From NCBI RefSeq assembly GCF_036370855.1, contig NW_026991456.1, forward strand, positions 4,030,001-4,094,000: DNA of 64,000 bases, read 5' to 3'. The translations under genes and the position numbers were made by a program. Shown piece after piece: positions 1 through 10,000 of the stretch (position 1 is its first letter; each line of letters opens with the position of its first letter). The notes under the pieces were generated by a model. It was not told the origin of the DNA and ran no database searches. It saw nothing but the letters and a program-made list of their open reading frames with translations. This stretch comes from Dromaius novaehollandiae (Eukaryota > Chordata > Aves > Casuariiformes > Dromaiidae).

Positions 1-381
1 CTTTATGACCTCCTACCTTAATGGCTCCAGTACAGTTGATCGGTTGCTTTCCATAAAGTATAGTTTTCTCCCACCATTTATTACTATTATTACATCTTTG
101 GATACATTGATAATAATCTCCTGTCACACTCTGGACTTCGCATTCCTGTTTGGTTGTTTCATAGGCACTCCAATTAGTGGGAAGTCCTTGTTGGAAAGTT
201 CAGGGAAGTGGGTACACACCCAGCAATCCCTCTGGTTAACTATCTTCATAGATTTCGTAATTACTTCCAAATGGAGATTGTGACTCCAAAATCCTTCCTG
301 ATTCCCTTTAATTGTTTGGCTCAGGTAACCTAGAAAAACTAACCACCACATTTCTCCCCTGGTTGTTAAGGAGAACATCAT
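1..381 (-). pseudogene. ERV-Y env, N-terminal part, unit 1
   Basis: The start of a class I envelope gene, read leftward from an ATG at 381. A hydrophobic stretch near the N terminus (WWLVFLGYLSQ) fits a signal peptide. A CWVC motif follows within about 60 residues; this resembles the CxxC motif of gammaretroviral surface subunits that pairs with the transmembrane subunit. The frame stops at 124, but the homologous sequence continues to base 1 in another frame, so the gene carries a frameshift. The rest lies outside the window; unit 2 (32201-33363) and unit 3 (62070-63233) show the full region. Confidence 0.7.
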
Positions 382-492
382 TTTTACACAGATACCGTAA
401 CAACAATATTAACCCTATTCCTAACAAACAGATTAAAGCATTTTTTCCCTGAATACAATCTAAATTTAAAACCGATTCGCTTCTAATACATC

Positions 493-1555
493 TCATATAT
501 CTTTATATATTTTTAACTTTAGAGGTTGAACTTGTTCAGCTTTCCACGTCTCTCGAGGTACTGCTTTCACTCGGGTGTAATCTAAAAGTATAACTGGATG
601 TACCTACGGAGAGAAGAACCTTTGCCATAGACAAGAGATAATCACTTAAAATTTGATCACCCTTAACGTGCATTTGAATTTCATTTCCAGTTAAATTTAC
701 AGTGTAAGGTTTGCCATACAGAATCTCAAATGGACTAACTTTCTCCCTAACCCTTGGGGTTATTCTGGTTCTTAATAATGCCAGAGGTAAAACATCAGTC
801 CATTTCATCTGAGTCTCCTGACACAATTTTCCTACCTGTCTCTTAATTGTTTGATTCATTCTTTCCACTTTTCCACTGGATTGTGGCCTCCAGGGGGTAT
901 GTAAGTCCCATTTAATTTGTAGTATTTTTGAGATTTGTTGTACTATTTCTGCTATAAAATGAGGTCCCCTATCTGAAGAAAACCCTTCTGGTACCCTAAA
1001 TCTTGGTATGATTTCTTTTAATAACATTTTCACTACCTCCCCTGCTTTAGTGGTACGACACGGGAAAGCCTCAGGCCATCCTGAAAAGGTGTCAACAATT
1101 ACCAACAAATATTTATATCCATTACATCTTGGTAATTCAGAAAAAATCAATTTGCCAGTAATCCCCAGGCATGAAGCCCCTTTTTACTTCCCCTGGGGGG
1201 GCTTCTTCTGAATCCTGGGATTATTTCTAAGACAGATTTCACATTTTTGTGTAATACCCTTTGCAATTATTAACATACTAACTCCCACAGCAAATCTTTT
1301 AACTGTTTCAACCAATGCCTCAGCTCCCGTGTGGGTACTACCATGTATTTGCTTCATCAGCTTCTTCATTATCGGCAAAGTTACCACACACTGTCCAGTA
1401 GATGTCACCCACCATCCTTCAGGAGTTTTTATGCATTTCAGTATTTCTGCTAATTTATTTTCTTTTTCAGTGTATACTGGAATTTCCATTTTTAACATTC
1501 TCTCTGGAACTAATGCTGCCACTGACATGGATAATGCTGCCCTTTTTGCAGCCTC
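493..1555 (-). pseudogene. ERV-Y pol 3' end (integrase), unit 1
   Basis: Integrase of a class I ERV. The part at 1528-1184 carries the N-terminal zinc-binding region, with paired His and the CEIC cysteine pair. The part at 1150-536 carries the catalytic core: FSEL then DTFSGWPEAF, SSDRGPHF, and PQSSGKVERMN with the catalytic Glu. Breaks seen: a frame change at a C run near 1195, a longer A run near 1142-1147 than in unit 2, and a frame change near 600 before the C-terminal tail ending at 493. All three units share the C-run break and the C-terminal one. The enzyme cannot be made intact from this copy. Confidence 0.8.
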
Positions 1556-1562
1556 ATCAGCC

Positions 1563-2198
1563 TGTTATGGAAATTAGGCTTGTCGGCCACCATAACAGAG
1601 TTCGACCCTAGGTTCCCCCAAGTAAAGTTCAGAGCCAAATCAAAACAAATTAAATTTTAATCACACGTGTGCCGTAATTACAGCTCGAGCTGGGTGCCTC
1701 CGAAGAGGGACCCTAACATAAACAAATCCTGGGTAATTATAGTCTTTTCGACTTCCATTTCCCACCCCTCACGCGATAGTTAGACCAATAGTAATTTTTT
1801 GGTCTGGGGTCTCCTGCTCCTCATTGGGTCTCATCGTCTTTCTGAGGCAAGCTGGTTTTCTCCTTATTCTTGTTTTTTTGCAGTCTCTGATGACGGTTGT
1901 ACTTCTGTTTTTGTTGGGTCTGGCGGTTGCCTCCCAAGGTCTTATTTTCCCCCATTGTTTTGGCGTCTTCCCTCTCGGAGTCGGTGACACAGGTGCGCAG
2001 ACTGCGTGTGGCTCCCTTATCTTCCCAGCCTGAACGAGCTCTGAGGCACTATTTTTTATTAAACTAAGTAAAGATTCGTTACTTTTCCCACGCACGGCCT
2101 AAGGCTTCAGCAAATCTAGCCACTCATGCTAAGCAAGTTTTATGTAAGTTGTGCTAAGCAGCCATTTCTAGACAGTTTCAATTCACTATTCTTTAACA
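1563..2198 (-). repeat. ERV-X 3' LTR, unit 1
   Basis: A 636-bp LTR with TG...CA ends when read on the minus strand (TGTTAAAG... to ...CATAACA). A polypurine tract lies immediately inside it at 2199-2211. It contains the block near 2095-2160 that is also found in the LTRs of Y and L (AAAACTTGCT followed by GCTGAAGCCTTAGGCCG). Confidence 0.9.
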
Positions 2199-2211
2199 GT
2201 TTCCCCCCTTT
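2199..2211 (-). promoter_or_regulatory. ERV-X polypurine tract, unit 1
   Basis: On the minus strand this reads AAAGGGGGGAAAC, directly abutting the 3' LTR. This is the expected position and composition for the plus-strand DNA primer of a retrovirus. The same tract is at 35180-35192 and 60250-60262. Confidence 0.85.
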
Positions 2212-2231
2212 GTTTTTATGAAGCATCCCTG

Positions 2232-3167
2232 CTAATATTTTAAACAGAGTTCTCGAAGTCTTTCGAGGCATACTATCACTTTCCATACTCTTATATATAA
2301 TATGATCGTAAGCAATAGGCATAACACAGTTAAACTGAACACAACTACTACTGGGTGCAATACATGATTATAAATCCCTGTTGTGGTTGGTGACCACCCT
2401 AGAAGAGTTTCCCAGCCATGATGTTCTCCATCCCTTTTTACCCTTTCTAAGATATGATGTATCTCTTTTGCATCATGGTGAACAGTGATTAGAGTTTTCT
2501 GTCCACTGTTCCGGATGTGCTCTAGCAGTCAACGCAAATCATCATGTTGCAGTAGTTTCCTTACCAGGGTGAGATTCATCCCAATGGGAGTAGGTAGTAA
2601 ATTTTGAATTAATGTATAATTAGATTGTAACAATTGATAAGACGTGATAGGAGCTGAATAATTGAAATCACATCCCATGATTTTGGTAAAGCTACAAATA
2701 CAAATATTTCAATGATTACTCATATCTACTACAATGCCATCTATAACTATAAGACTACAAAAGGTTCTCATACATACACACCCTCTCCCAATATATACAA
2801 GTATAGTTGCAGGTGTTTCATCAGGGTGTATTTCAAAGTGACAAACATTTTGCTCAGTGTCAAGACAAATGTCTTGGGCTTTGATGGTATTACTTTCACA
2901 AATAAACCCTTGCTGTTCCTGTACAATACATGCGCTAACGTCCACAGTTTGCCATTTATTTCCATTTCGTTGGGCCCATACTCTGTGTTCCAATGGATAG
3001 AGTATAGCTCCATTGTGATTTAATCCTAACGCAATGATTGGATATATTGTATATGTTGAAGCATTACGTATTGTTGAAACAAAGGCTGTGGCCTCAGTGT
3101 TGATAGGATCATAAGTAAAATTGACCAGATACCACCAGGATTGGAATTCCTTTTCAAATTCGGTCAC
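2232..3167 (-). pseudogene. ERV-X env, C-terminal part, unit 1
   Basis: The 3' portion of the X envelope gene, cut off from its 5' portion (17592-18772) by insertion of Z. It is cysteine-rich (GRGCVCMRTFC) and ends in a long hydrophobic anchor followed by a short basic tail. Besides the insertion there is an in-frame stop after DMSNH near 2709, shared by all units, and a stop near 2530 private to this copy. No CX6CC motif is visible. The Env type is discussed under unit 3 (58190-60229). Confidence 0.8.
3162..3167. other. Target-site duplication of provirus Z (left copy)
   Basis: GGTCAC next to the Z LTR; the matching copy is at 17592-17597. Six bases is the usual duplication for alpha- and betaretroviral integrases. 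Units 2 and 3 carry this hexamer once, at the uninterrupted site in env (about 36143-36148 and 59295-59300). Confidence 0.95.
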
Positions 3168-3397
3168 TGTCGCCTTCTGATGCGACACTCTCCCGTTCGC
3201 CTGAGACGGCACGGAGGCTCCCCCAGCCTCCGGGCCAATGAGCACTGACACCAATATGAGGATGCTGCAAATGGCGTTTATTGTACGCATGTATTTGCTT
3301 ATATACCTACAAGCATACTGCTATCTCTACGTCATATCCTTCCTCTTCCTTCCTCTTTCCGTGCCATCGCGAGATCTTCCGATCGCCGTTCCCTACA
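3168..3397 (-). repeat. Provirus Z 3' LTR
   Basis: 230 bp, TGTAGGG...GGCGACA on the minus strand. TATATAAG lies at 3298-3305 and the polyadenylation signal AATAAA at 3277-3282, giving a very short R as in avian alpharetroviruses. It differs from the 5' LTR (17362-17591) by three substitutions that I could see. Confidence 0.93.
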
Positions 3398-3410
3398 TCT
3401 CCCCCTCCCC
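3398..3410 (-). promoter_or_regulatory. Provirus Z polypurine tract
   Basis: Minus-strand GGGGAGGGGGAGA directly upstream of the 3' LTR, the expected plus-strand primer position. Confidence 0.85.
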
Positions 3411-3433
3411 ATGCTTTGACTATGCTATTTGCT

Positions 3434-3824
3434 TTAAATTGCCGTGTCGCGGGTTAAGCGTTCATAGTGTGGGTGTGGGTGGGACCACCCCTTTTCTAGC
3501 AGTTGTCTTACCAAGCATCTAAACACTAGTCTACATACTAATATGCCTAGCACGAGCATCAGTAGCAGGTGCAACTCTTCTATTAGTAATTGCCTGGCCC
3601 ATGGTCCTAGCCCAAGCCAATTACCACTACTGAACCCAGAAGGTCAAGCTCTTGCGGGTCCCAGGGCAATGACGCATTCAGCGTGTCAATGCTCTCTCAG
3701 CTTTGGTAGGTCTACGGTCAAATTCAATGGGACCCCTATTAAGCATGTCTTAAAAGGGCTGCCCCGCACCCACCAACGTCAGGCAAAATTGCTTATTTCC
3801 TGTCCGGTTTGCCAGGTGAGCCAT
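3434..3824 (-). pseudogene. Provirus Z env, 3' remnant with membrane anchor
   Basis: The minus strand encodes a hydrophobic segment (LLLMLVLGILVC) followed by a basic cytoplasmic tail and a stop at 3434-3436, just before the polypurine tract. This is the expected C-terminal end of a retroviral transmembrane subunit. Upstream of it only about 250 bases remain before the L insertion, and about 150 more beyond L at 11919-12072. Nearly all of the surface subunit and fusion machinery had therefore been lost before L inserted. Confidence 0.65.
3820..3824. other. Target-site duplication of provirus L (left copy)
   Basis: GCCAT directly before the L 5' LTR; the second copy is at 11919-11923. This 5-bp repeat marks a clean integration into the Z env. 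Confidence 0.93.
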
Positions 3825-4708
3825 TGTGGCGGACAGATGAATGAATTTTTTGCCTTAAACATTTCTTGGTGCATGGGGTGCAGGCAGGCCATAACCCCGA
3901 ACAAGCCATCTGTCCCTGGCGGAAACAGGACTGGGCTGCTGCGACCCCTGAGATGGTCTCCCTGCGACCACCCGGAACACACCGAGCCTGCACTGAACGA
4001 GACCACAGTCGGGCAGAGACTTTGGGATCTGTTTTTAGCACAACTTCTATAAAACTTGCTTGGCATGAGTGGCTAAATTTGCTGAAGCCTTAGGCCGCAC
4101 TCCCTAGTTTGGTGAGAAAGGGCCCCAGAGCTGGTGCAGGCGGGAATGATAAGGGAGTTACCAGCAATTTGCATTCCTGTGCACTGCTGAAACAGTGCTA
4201 ATTGCTGGAGTTACCACCTCTTTGTCAAGACCTTGAGAGATGATGGTGGGACCCGAGGAAGGAAGACACACCTATAGGAAGGAAGACACACCTGTCTGCA
4301 GAAACTGCAACAGAAAAGATAAGGGAGAAAAGAAACAGCCTGCCTAGGAACAACGATGAGATCCAATAAGGAGCAGGAGACCCCAGACTCAAAAATTACT
4401 ATTGGTCTGAACTACCACGTGGGGGGGTGGGAAACTTAATTTGAAAAAGCTATAATTGCCCAGGGACCTCTTTGTTCAGGGTCCCTCTTTGGAGGTACCC
4501 AACTCGAGCTGTAACCACTGCACGCGTGTCATTCCGAGCTAACCTAGGGTCGGACCCAACTCGAGTTGTAATTACTGCACGCGCACCACCAAAACTTACA
4601 CCCAGGGTGAAGAGGAGCCACCTACCACCAGACGGGAGCCCCCCCCACTGCCGAGACTCCCAAAGGAAGAGGACCAACAGGACGCCGCTGGATCCACGGG
4701 TGGTGATA

Positions 4709-4744
<36 letters not shown>

Positions 4745-4970
4745 CTTCTCTTTTGTTGAATGTTGGTAAGATCTGTTTTGTCTAGCTAGTTGCAGTATTC
4801 ACCATTGAATTATCCTATTTGACCACATGCCTTATCTTTGTGTTAATAAATCTTAAAACTGGTTGGCTGGTGTCGTTTCACCTTAATTCAGTCCAAGGGC
4901 ATCACGAACTTGGTCGTTTGGCCCCAAGGGGAGGGAGGTCGTCCTGAACGACTCCTTTCGGGCCGCGACA
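3825..4970 (+). repeat. Provirus L 5' LTR
   Basis: 1146 bp, TGTGGCGG...CCGCGACA. The distal half of U3 resembles the X and Y LTRs (AAAACTTGCTTGGCATGAG block near 4047, and the CTCGAGCTGTAA block near 4503). From about 4630 to the end it matches the L2 LTRs instead. A TATAAT-like element is at 4451-4456 and AATAAA at 4845-4850. The LTR is thus a chimera of U3 and R-U5 modules. Confidence 0.93.
4710..4740 (+). repeat. (CT)n microsatellite in the L 5' LTR
   Basis: A run of CT dinucleotides; the same run with apparently the same length is in the 3' LTR at 11658-11688. Identical length at such a mutable site supports a very recent insertion. Confidence 0.9.
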
Positions 4971-4974
4971 TAAT

Positions 4975-4992
4975 TGGCGTAGTCGGCAGGAT
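4975..4992 (+). promoter_or_regulatory. Primer binding site of provirus L, tRNA-Ser
   Basis: TGGCGTAGTCGGCAGGAT begins 4 bases after the 5' LTR. It is complementary to the CCA end of vertebrate tRNA-Ser(AGA/TGA), as I know that tRNA. The HERV-S group of class III elements is named for this primer. Confidence 0.85.
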
Positions 4993-5080
4993 GCCCTTGA
5001 GATACTGAACCTACCAGAAGGCACCAGGGCCCTTAGCGTGGCCCCTTCCTTGGGAAGTGCCTGCCAGGAGCGGGGACAGA

Positions 5081-5352
5081 GGATCTTGTTGTAAAGATCC
5101 ACACTGGGTACGTGAACCCACAGTAGGCTGAATAATTTGGAGTACAGAGGATCTTGTTGTAAAGATCCACACTGGGTACGTGAACCCACAGTAGGCTGAA
5201 TAATTTGGAGTACAGAGGATCTTGTTGTAAAGATCCGCACTGGGTACGTGAACCCACAGTAGGCTGAATAATTTGGAGTACAGAGGATCTTGTTGTAAAG
5301 ATCCACACTGGGTACGTGAACCCACAGTAGGCTGAATAACTTGGAGTAGTCT
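5081..5352 (+). repeat. Four tandem 68-bp repeats in the L leader
   Basis: The unit begins GGATCTTGTTGTAAAGATCC, itself an inverted repeat (GGATCTT/AAGATCC), and recurs at 5081, 5149, 5217 and 5285. Copies differ at only a few bases. The array lies between primer site and gag, where packaging and dimerisation signals usually sit. The L2 copies keep only the very end of this sequence, next to gag. Confidence 0.95.
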
Positions 5353-5403
5353 CCTTTTGTGTTGTGTGATAGTTGTTGTCGGGATCGATTTGAGGATCCG
5401 ACA

Positions 5404-7020
5404 ATGGAGGATAATCCTCTCTTTGAAAAATTGAAGGGCTATAAAGCCCTGCCCTCTCTTCCTGGCATGGCTTGGGCCCAAAACAATTGGCATGACTCAA
5501 AGGCGGTGGCAGATAGGATCACTCTTTTGGCAAAGGAACGAAAACTACAAACCGGGAAAGGAAAAGCAACAGTTTGTGCTGTTTTAGGGGCGGCACTAAT
5601 TGCTGCCCAGAGGGAGAGGCAAGGTGATAAAGAGACAATTGAGTCCTTGCAAGAACAGATAAGAAACTCGCAGAGTCGAGACAAAGAGACAATTGAGTCT
5701 TTGCAAGAACAGGTGAGAAACTTGCAAAGTCAACTCGCTGCTGAGCGCAACCATACTCAGCGACTTCAAACAATCTTATCGGACTCATTAGACCGAGAGA
5801 GAATCCTGCGGTCTGAACTGGAAGAAAACAGGCGGGGGTGTGATGATAGTGACCTGGGATTCTCGAATTTGGCAAAACTAGACGGAAAACAGGCATCTGA
5901 TCTAAAATCCATATATCCAATTAAAGAATTAGAAGAGAGCAGGAACCTCTTTTATCCTGGAGATGGGAACGTAGTAATGAGACCCTTGATTAAAACTGAA
6001 ACCATTGATAATGGTCAAGGGGGTATTCAACAACATACCACGCGTATTATCCCCTATTCCCCTCAGGACTTGGCTAAAATACAGGAAAAATACTCCCGGG
6101 GCTCCCGGGAAACTGAAACTGAGTATGTGTGGAGAGTCTCCCTCACTGGGGGGGATCGCATTCTGCTGAGCGAAGATGAGGCTAGAGGATATTGGGGACC
6201 CGGAGTCTTCCTAACCACAAATGATAATAGGGAACCATGGTCCTTGACCCAGAGGGTAGCCTACTGGGCAGGAGGATTAGACCCAATGGAAAGAGGAGAC
6301 CCTTTTTCTATTAAAACACCCACAGCGGGCCACATTTTGGAAAGCGTGCAGAAAACTGCTTGCCTCCAATTGATGCATGACCGTTTGCTGCTTCCGCAGC
6401 AGCCCTCCCCCATGCAGTGTGTGGCAGACCCCGAGAGGTTACATCCTCTGATCAGGGGACTTCCTGATGCTTTAAAGCTATATGCTGTTCAGCTGCAAGA
6501 CCGATTACGAGCTCTCCGACCGAGGGGAAGGGGAGGCTCCCCTGACATGACTTGGGGGGAAGTGGCACAGGAACTAATTAATTACGGAAGGCGTATGGGG
6601 TTCACTGGCCAGGGGGAAACAAAGCATAAAGCAGAAATAAGAAGAGTTGAGGAAGGTGGGAGGCAACATAAATCGCCGCGACCCCCACATCCTGGGAAAC
6701 CGGTACGGGTGTCGGGTAGCAGGAGACAATTATTGTGGGCAGAAGGCATTTCAAAGGGAATTCCCAGAGAAGTCATGGATAGGTTACCAACTCCCAACCT
6801 GGAAAGTTTGGTAAGAAGTTGGGACAGGATAAGGGGAACCCCATCTTCCTCAAATCCCAAAGATCCTGCTCCCCTATCCCAAGAACCTAGAGTAGTAACC
6901 CCGTCTGCGCCCCAGGAAATTGATGTGGTTGATTTTAAAAGCCCGGAGTCGGGAAAACCCCCCAAGCTGTCCCTTTTAAGTGAGCCGGGGAATGGCCAGT
7001 GGGTCCACTTAAGGAGGCTC
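5404..7020 (+). other. Gag domain within the L polyprotein
   Basis: About 540 residues. The N-terminal part has near-tandem heptad segments (KETIESLQEQ twice) forming a predicted coiled coil. A capsid-like region with SLTQRVAYWAGG and DPMERGDP follows. No CCHC zinc knuckle is present, which is typical of class III (ERV-L and spuma-like) Gag. L2 copies are colinear to about residue 480. No stop separates Gag from protease. Confidence 0.75.
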
Positions 7021-10000
7021 ACAGAAAACAGCAGAGGAGACTTGTTGATAACTTTCCCACTAGGGCCCTTTAAAACTCCAGTTACTTTCTTAGTAGACAC
7101 TGGGGCCCAGATATCAGCTCTTCGGAAGGATATTGCTGATAACAATGGAATAGTGGCCGATAAGAAACCAATCTGGGTCACTGATGTTTTTGGTAATTCT
7201 AAACCACAACCGACAGCCCGAATTAAATGCTGGCTGCCAGGTGATGAATCTCCAGTTGAAACCACAATGATACTAGGAGATTTGCCAACAAATATTATGG
7301 GACTTGACCTACTAAAAGGCCGTACCTGGGTAGACTTGGGAGGAAAAGAGTGGACGTTTGGACTCCCTGTAGCCTCGACGAGGCTGCTTCAGTCAGCACC
7401 CGCACTTCCTCCTTCAAAAATAATCAATGTCAAACCCTATGCTCTGCCATTAGGAGCAAGGGAGGGAATTGCCCCTGTAATAACTGAATTACGAGAACAG
7501 GAGATAATTATTCCCACTCACTCACCCTGTAACTCCCCTGTGTGGCCAGTCTGTAAACCAAACAGAAAGTGGAGATTGACAATTGATTATCGGCATCTGA
7601 ATAACAATACAGGCCCACTGACGGCTGCTGTGCCAAATATTGCTGAATTAATAGCAACTATCCAGGAGAAGTCCCACCCTGTGATGGCAACAATCGATGT
7701 CAAATACATGTATTTTATGGTCCCTTTGCAGCCTGAGGACCAAGAGCGTTTTGCCTTCACGTGGGAGAGACAGCAATACAAGTTCACTCAACTACCTCAG
7801 GGGTACAAGCATCCCCCTACGCTAGCACAAGAGCTCGAAACTGTCCCCATACAGGTGGGAGTCAAAATTTATCAATACATAGACGGCATGCTCATGGGAG
7901 GGAGCCAGGTAGAGGACGTTGAGAGAACACAGTGCAACATTATTGCTCACCTAGAGCAGACAGGGCTGACAATTCCGTCTGAAAAGATCCAAACTCCCTC
8001 CAGTGAAGTAAAATTTTGGGGAATCTGGTGGAGGGGGGGGATGACCTGCATTCCCCCGGATACCCTGTCCTCATTAGACTCAATTAAAATGCTGGAGTCC
8101 AAAAAGGACCTGCAACATGCTCTAGGGCTGCTCGTATTTTGGAGGAAGCACATTCCTGATTTTTCAATTATTGCCAGGCCATTATATGACGCTGAAAAAC
8201 AGTACACTACGTGGGAGAAGGGGATGTTTGTAGTCAGCCTCACCCTAAGGGAGGCTGAACGAACTATTCGAAAGCAACCCATAGTTCTCCAAGGTCCGTT
8301 TAAGGTGACCAAAGCAGTCCTGGCAGGGACCCCGCCCCCTGACGGGGTGGCTCAGAGAGCCTCTGTACGAAAATGGTACACACAAATACAGCACTATTGC
8401 AAAGTCTTCTCCGTAACAGAGGGAGCTGCTAAAGTTTTAAATATACAAGATGAGGCAGACTTGAATAAAGAAACCCCCCAACTCCCCTCTGTAATTCTAG
8501 TAGCTCCCCCATTTTCCAATCAGATCCTAAATGCTTCCTCAAAGCAGAAAGGGAAAACCTGGAGATACCAGGCTGTGGCGCTGCAAGTGGGGACTAAGGA
8601 GCAGATCATTACAGAGGGAGAGGGCAGTGCGCAGGTGGGAGAGCTGGCTGCAGTGTGGAGCGTATCCCAATGCAAAGGCCAGGCTACCTCCCCTGTACAC
8701 ATCTACATGGACTCATATATGGTGTTCAAAGGCTGCCCAGAATGGCTTCCTTTTTGGGAGCAAAACTGCTGGGAGGTTAATAGAATAATAAATATACTTG
8801 GAGAGCAAAAGATGCTAGTGGGAAAACCCACAAGATTCACACAAAATGGATTATTCCCTCCTTCTGACCTGAGGAGCGAGTTTGTTCTTATTTATGTTTT
8901 CAAGGGTGGTGGTCTGACCAAGATGCACCTACTACTCTGGACCATCCTGATTCAAGGATGCATCCACGAGGGCAACGAACGACCACTCCCTCTACCTTCC
9001 CCCAACTCATTTAATCTCTTCGAGAACAACGAGTTCGTGTTGCTGGTGAAAGCAGTAAGCCAAACTTTCAATTTAAGCCACTGCTGGGTTTGCGGAGGAC
9101 CGCTAGGGTTATCAAGCTGGCCGTGGACATCCACATCCCTCACCCCAGACCAGATCGTAAGCAATTACAGCGAAACCGTGGACGACATGTGGGACGACAG
9201 TGGGACCTGGCCAATTCAGTTTCCAGCCATGGAGCAATATTGTTTAATTCGTACCCAGGAGGGAGGGATCGAAGTGGGGGAAAGTAAATGTCGATGGACA
9301 CTCACTCATAAGCCGCTTGACAAAAACAGGAATCTCCACCTATGGATGTGGCTCAATGAAACGGGGTGTCATCGGGGACTTGAGGGATACTGGTCAAACA
9401 AAAACAAAACTTTAACTCTCCAACGACCCAATTATCCCCCTTACAAGCAAACCTGCAAATGGGAAGGCACTTCTGGGGCTTGGTATTATACCGGCCAAAT
9501 AGGTGATGGGGCAACCACATTTTTCAGCCCTCTGGGCGACAGAGACACAACTTACTTTCAATTCCCACCAGGGATAAACGGGCCATTTGCTCAGGGCATT
9601 GGAGCTAAGAAGGGGCATTATTGGATCTGCAGACACACAGCATATAAATTTTTACCCGCGGGGTGGTCGGGAATTTGTTATACAGGGATTATCAGACCTT
9701 TGTTTTTCCTTTTACCAGAAACAGGCGGACCTTGGTTAGGCATAAAAGTATATGATAACCTCGGAGACAGAAGGGTTGCCCGTAAGACGCGATCCATTAA
9801 GGTAGATTTGGGTGAGATGCAAAAATGGGGAAATAATGAGTGGCCTCCTGAACGAATAGTTCAACATTACGGGCCTGCAACCTGGAATCCTAATGAACTA
9901 ATATCGGGGGCAAGAGAACCAATTTACAACCTAAAAGTGGCTCTAGAAATTATTACCAACAAAACCGCTGATGCAAAAGATCTTTTAACTCTGCAGTCCC

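Larger units (their letters stand above)
1..1562 (-). mobile_element. ERV-Y 3' half, unit 1 (truncated by window edge)
   Basis: This is a class I (gamma-like) ERV on the minus strand. It runs from the end of RNase H through integrase into the start of env and leaves the window at base 1. Its upstream end is cut exactly at base 1563 by the 3' LTR of provirus X. The same junction recurs at 34543/34544 and 60898/60899, so the three copies descend from one rearranged ancestor. Gag, protease, RT and the 5' LTR of Y are absent from the window. Confidence 0.85.

Noticed and set aside
3543..4052. Plus-strand ORF of 169 codons spanning Z env and the L LTR
   Set aside because: It crosses the integration border of L and has no domain; chance frame.
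5081..5352. 68-bp repeats as a CRISPR array
   Set aside because: Whole units repeat without spacers and lie in a retroviral leader.
4902..5500. Minus-strand ORFs of 134-160 codons with internal repeats
   Set aside because: They run across the 68-bp leader repeats. The period of 68 is not a multiple of three, so the same peptide appears in all frames; they are by-products of the repeat.
5519..7265. Minus-strand ORFs of 133 and 227 codons opposite the L polyprotein
   Set aside because: Antisense shadows of the gag and protease region, with no recognisable feature.
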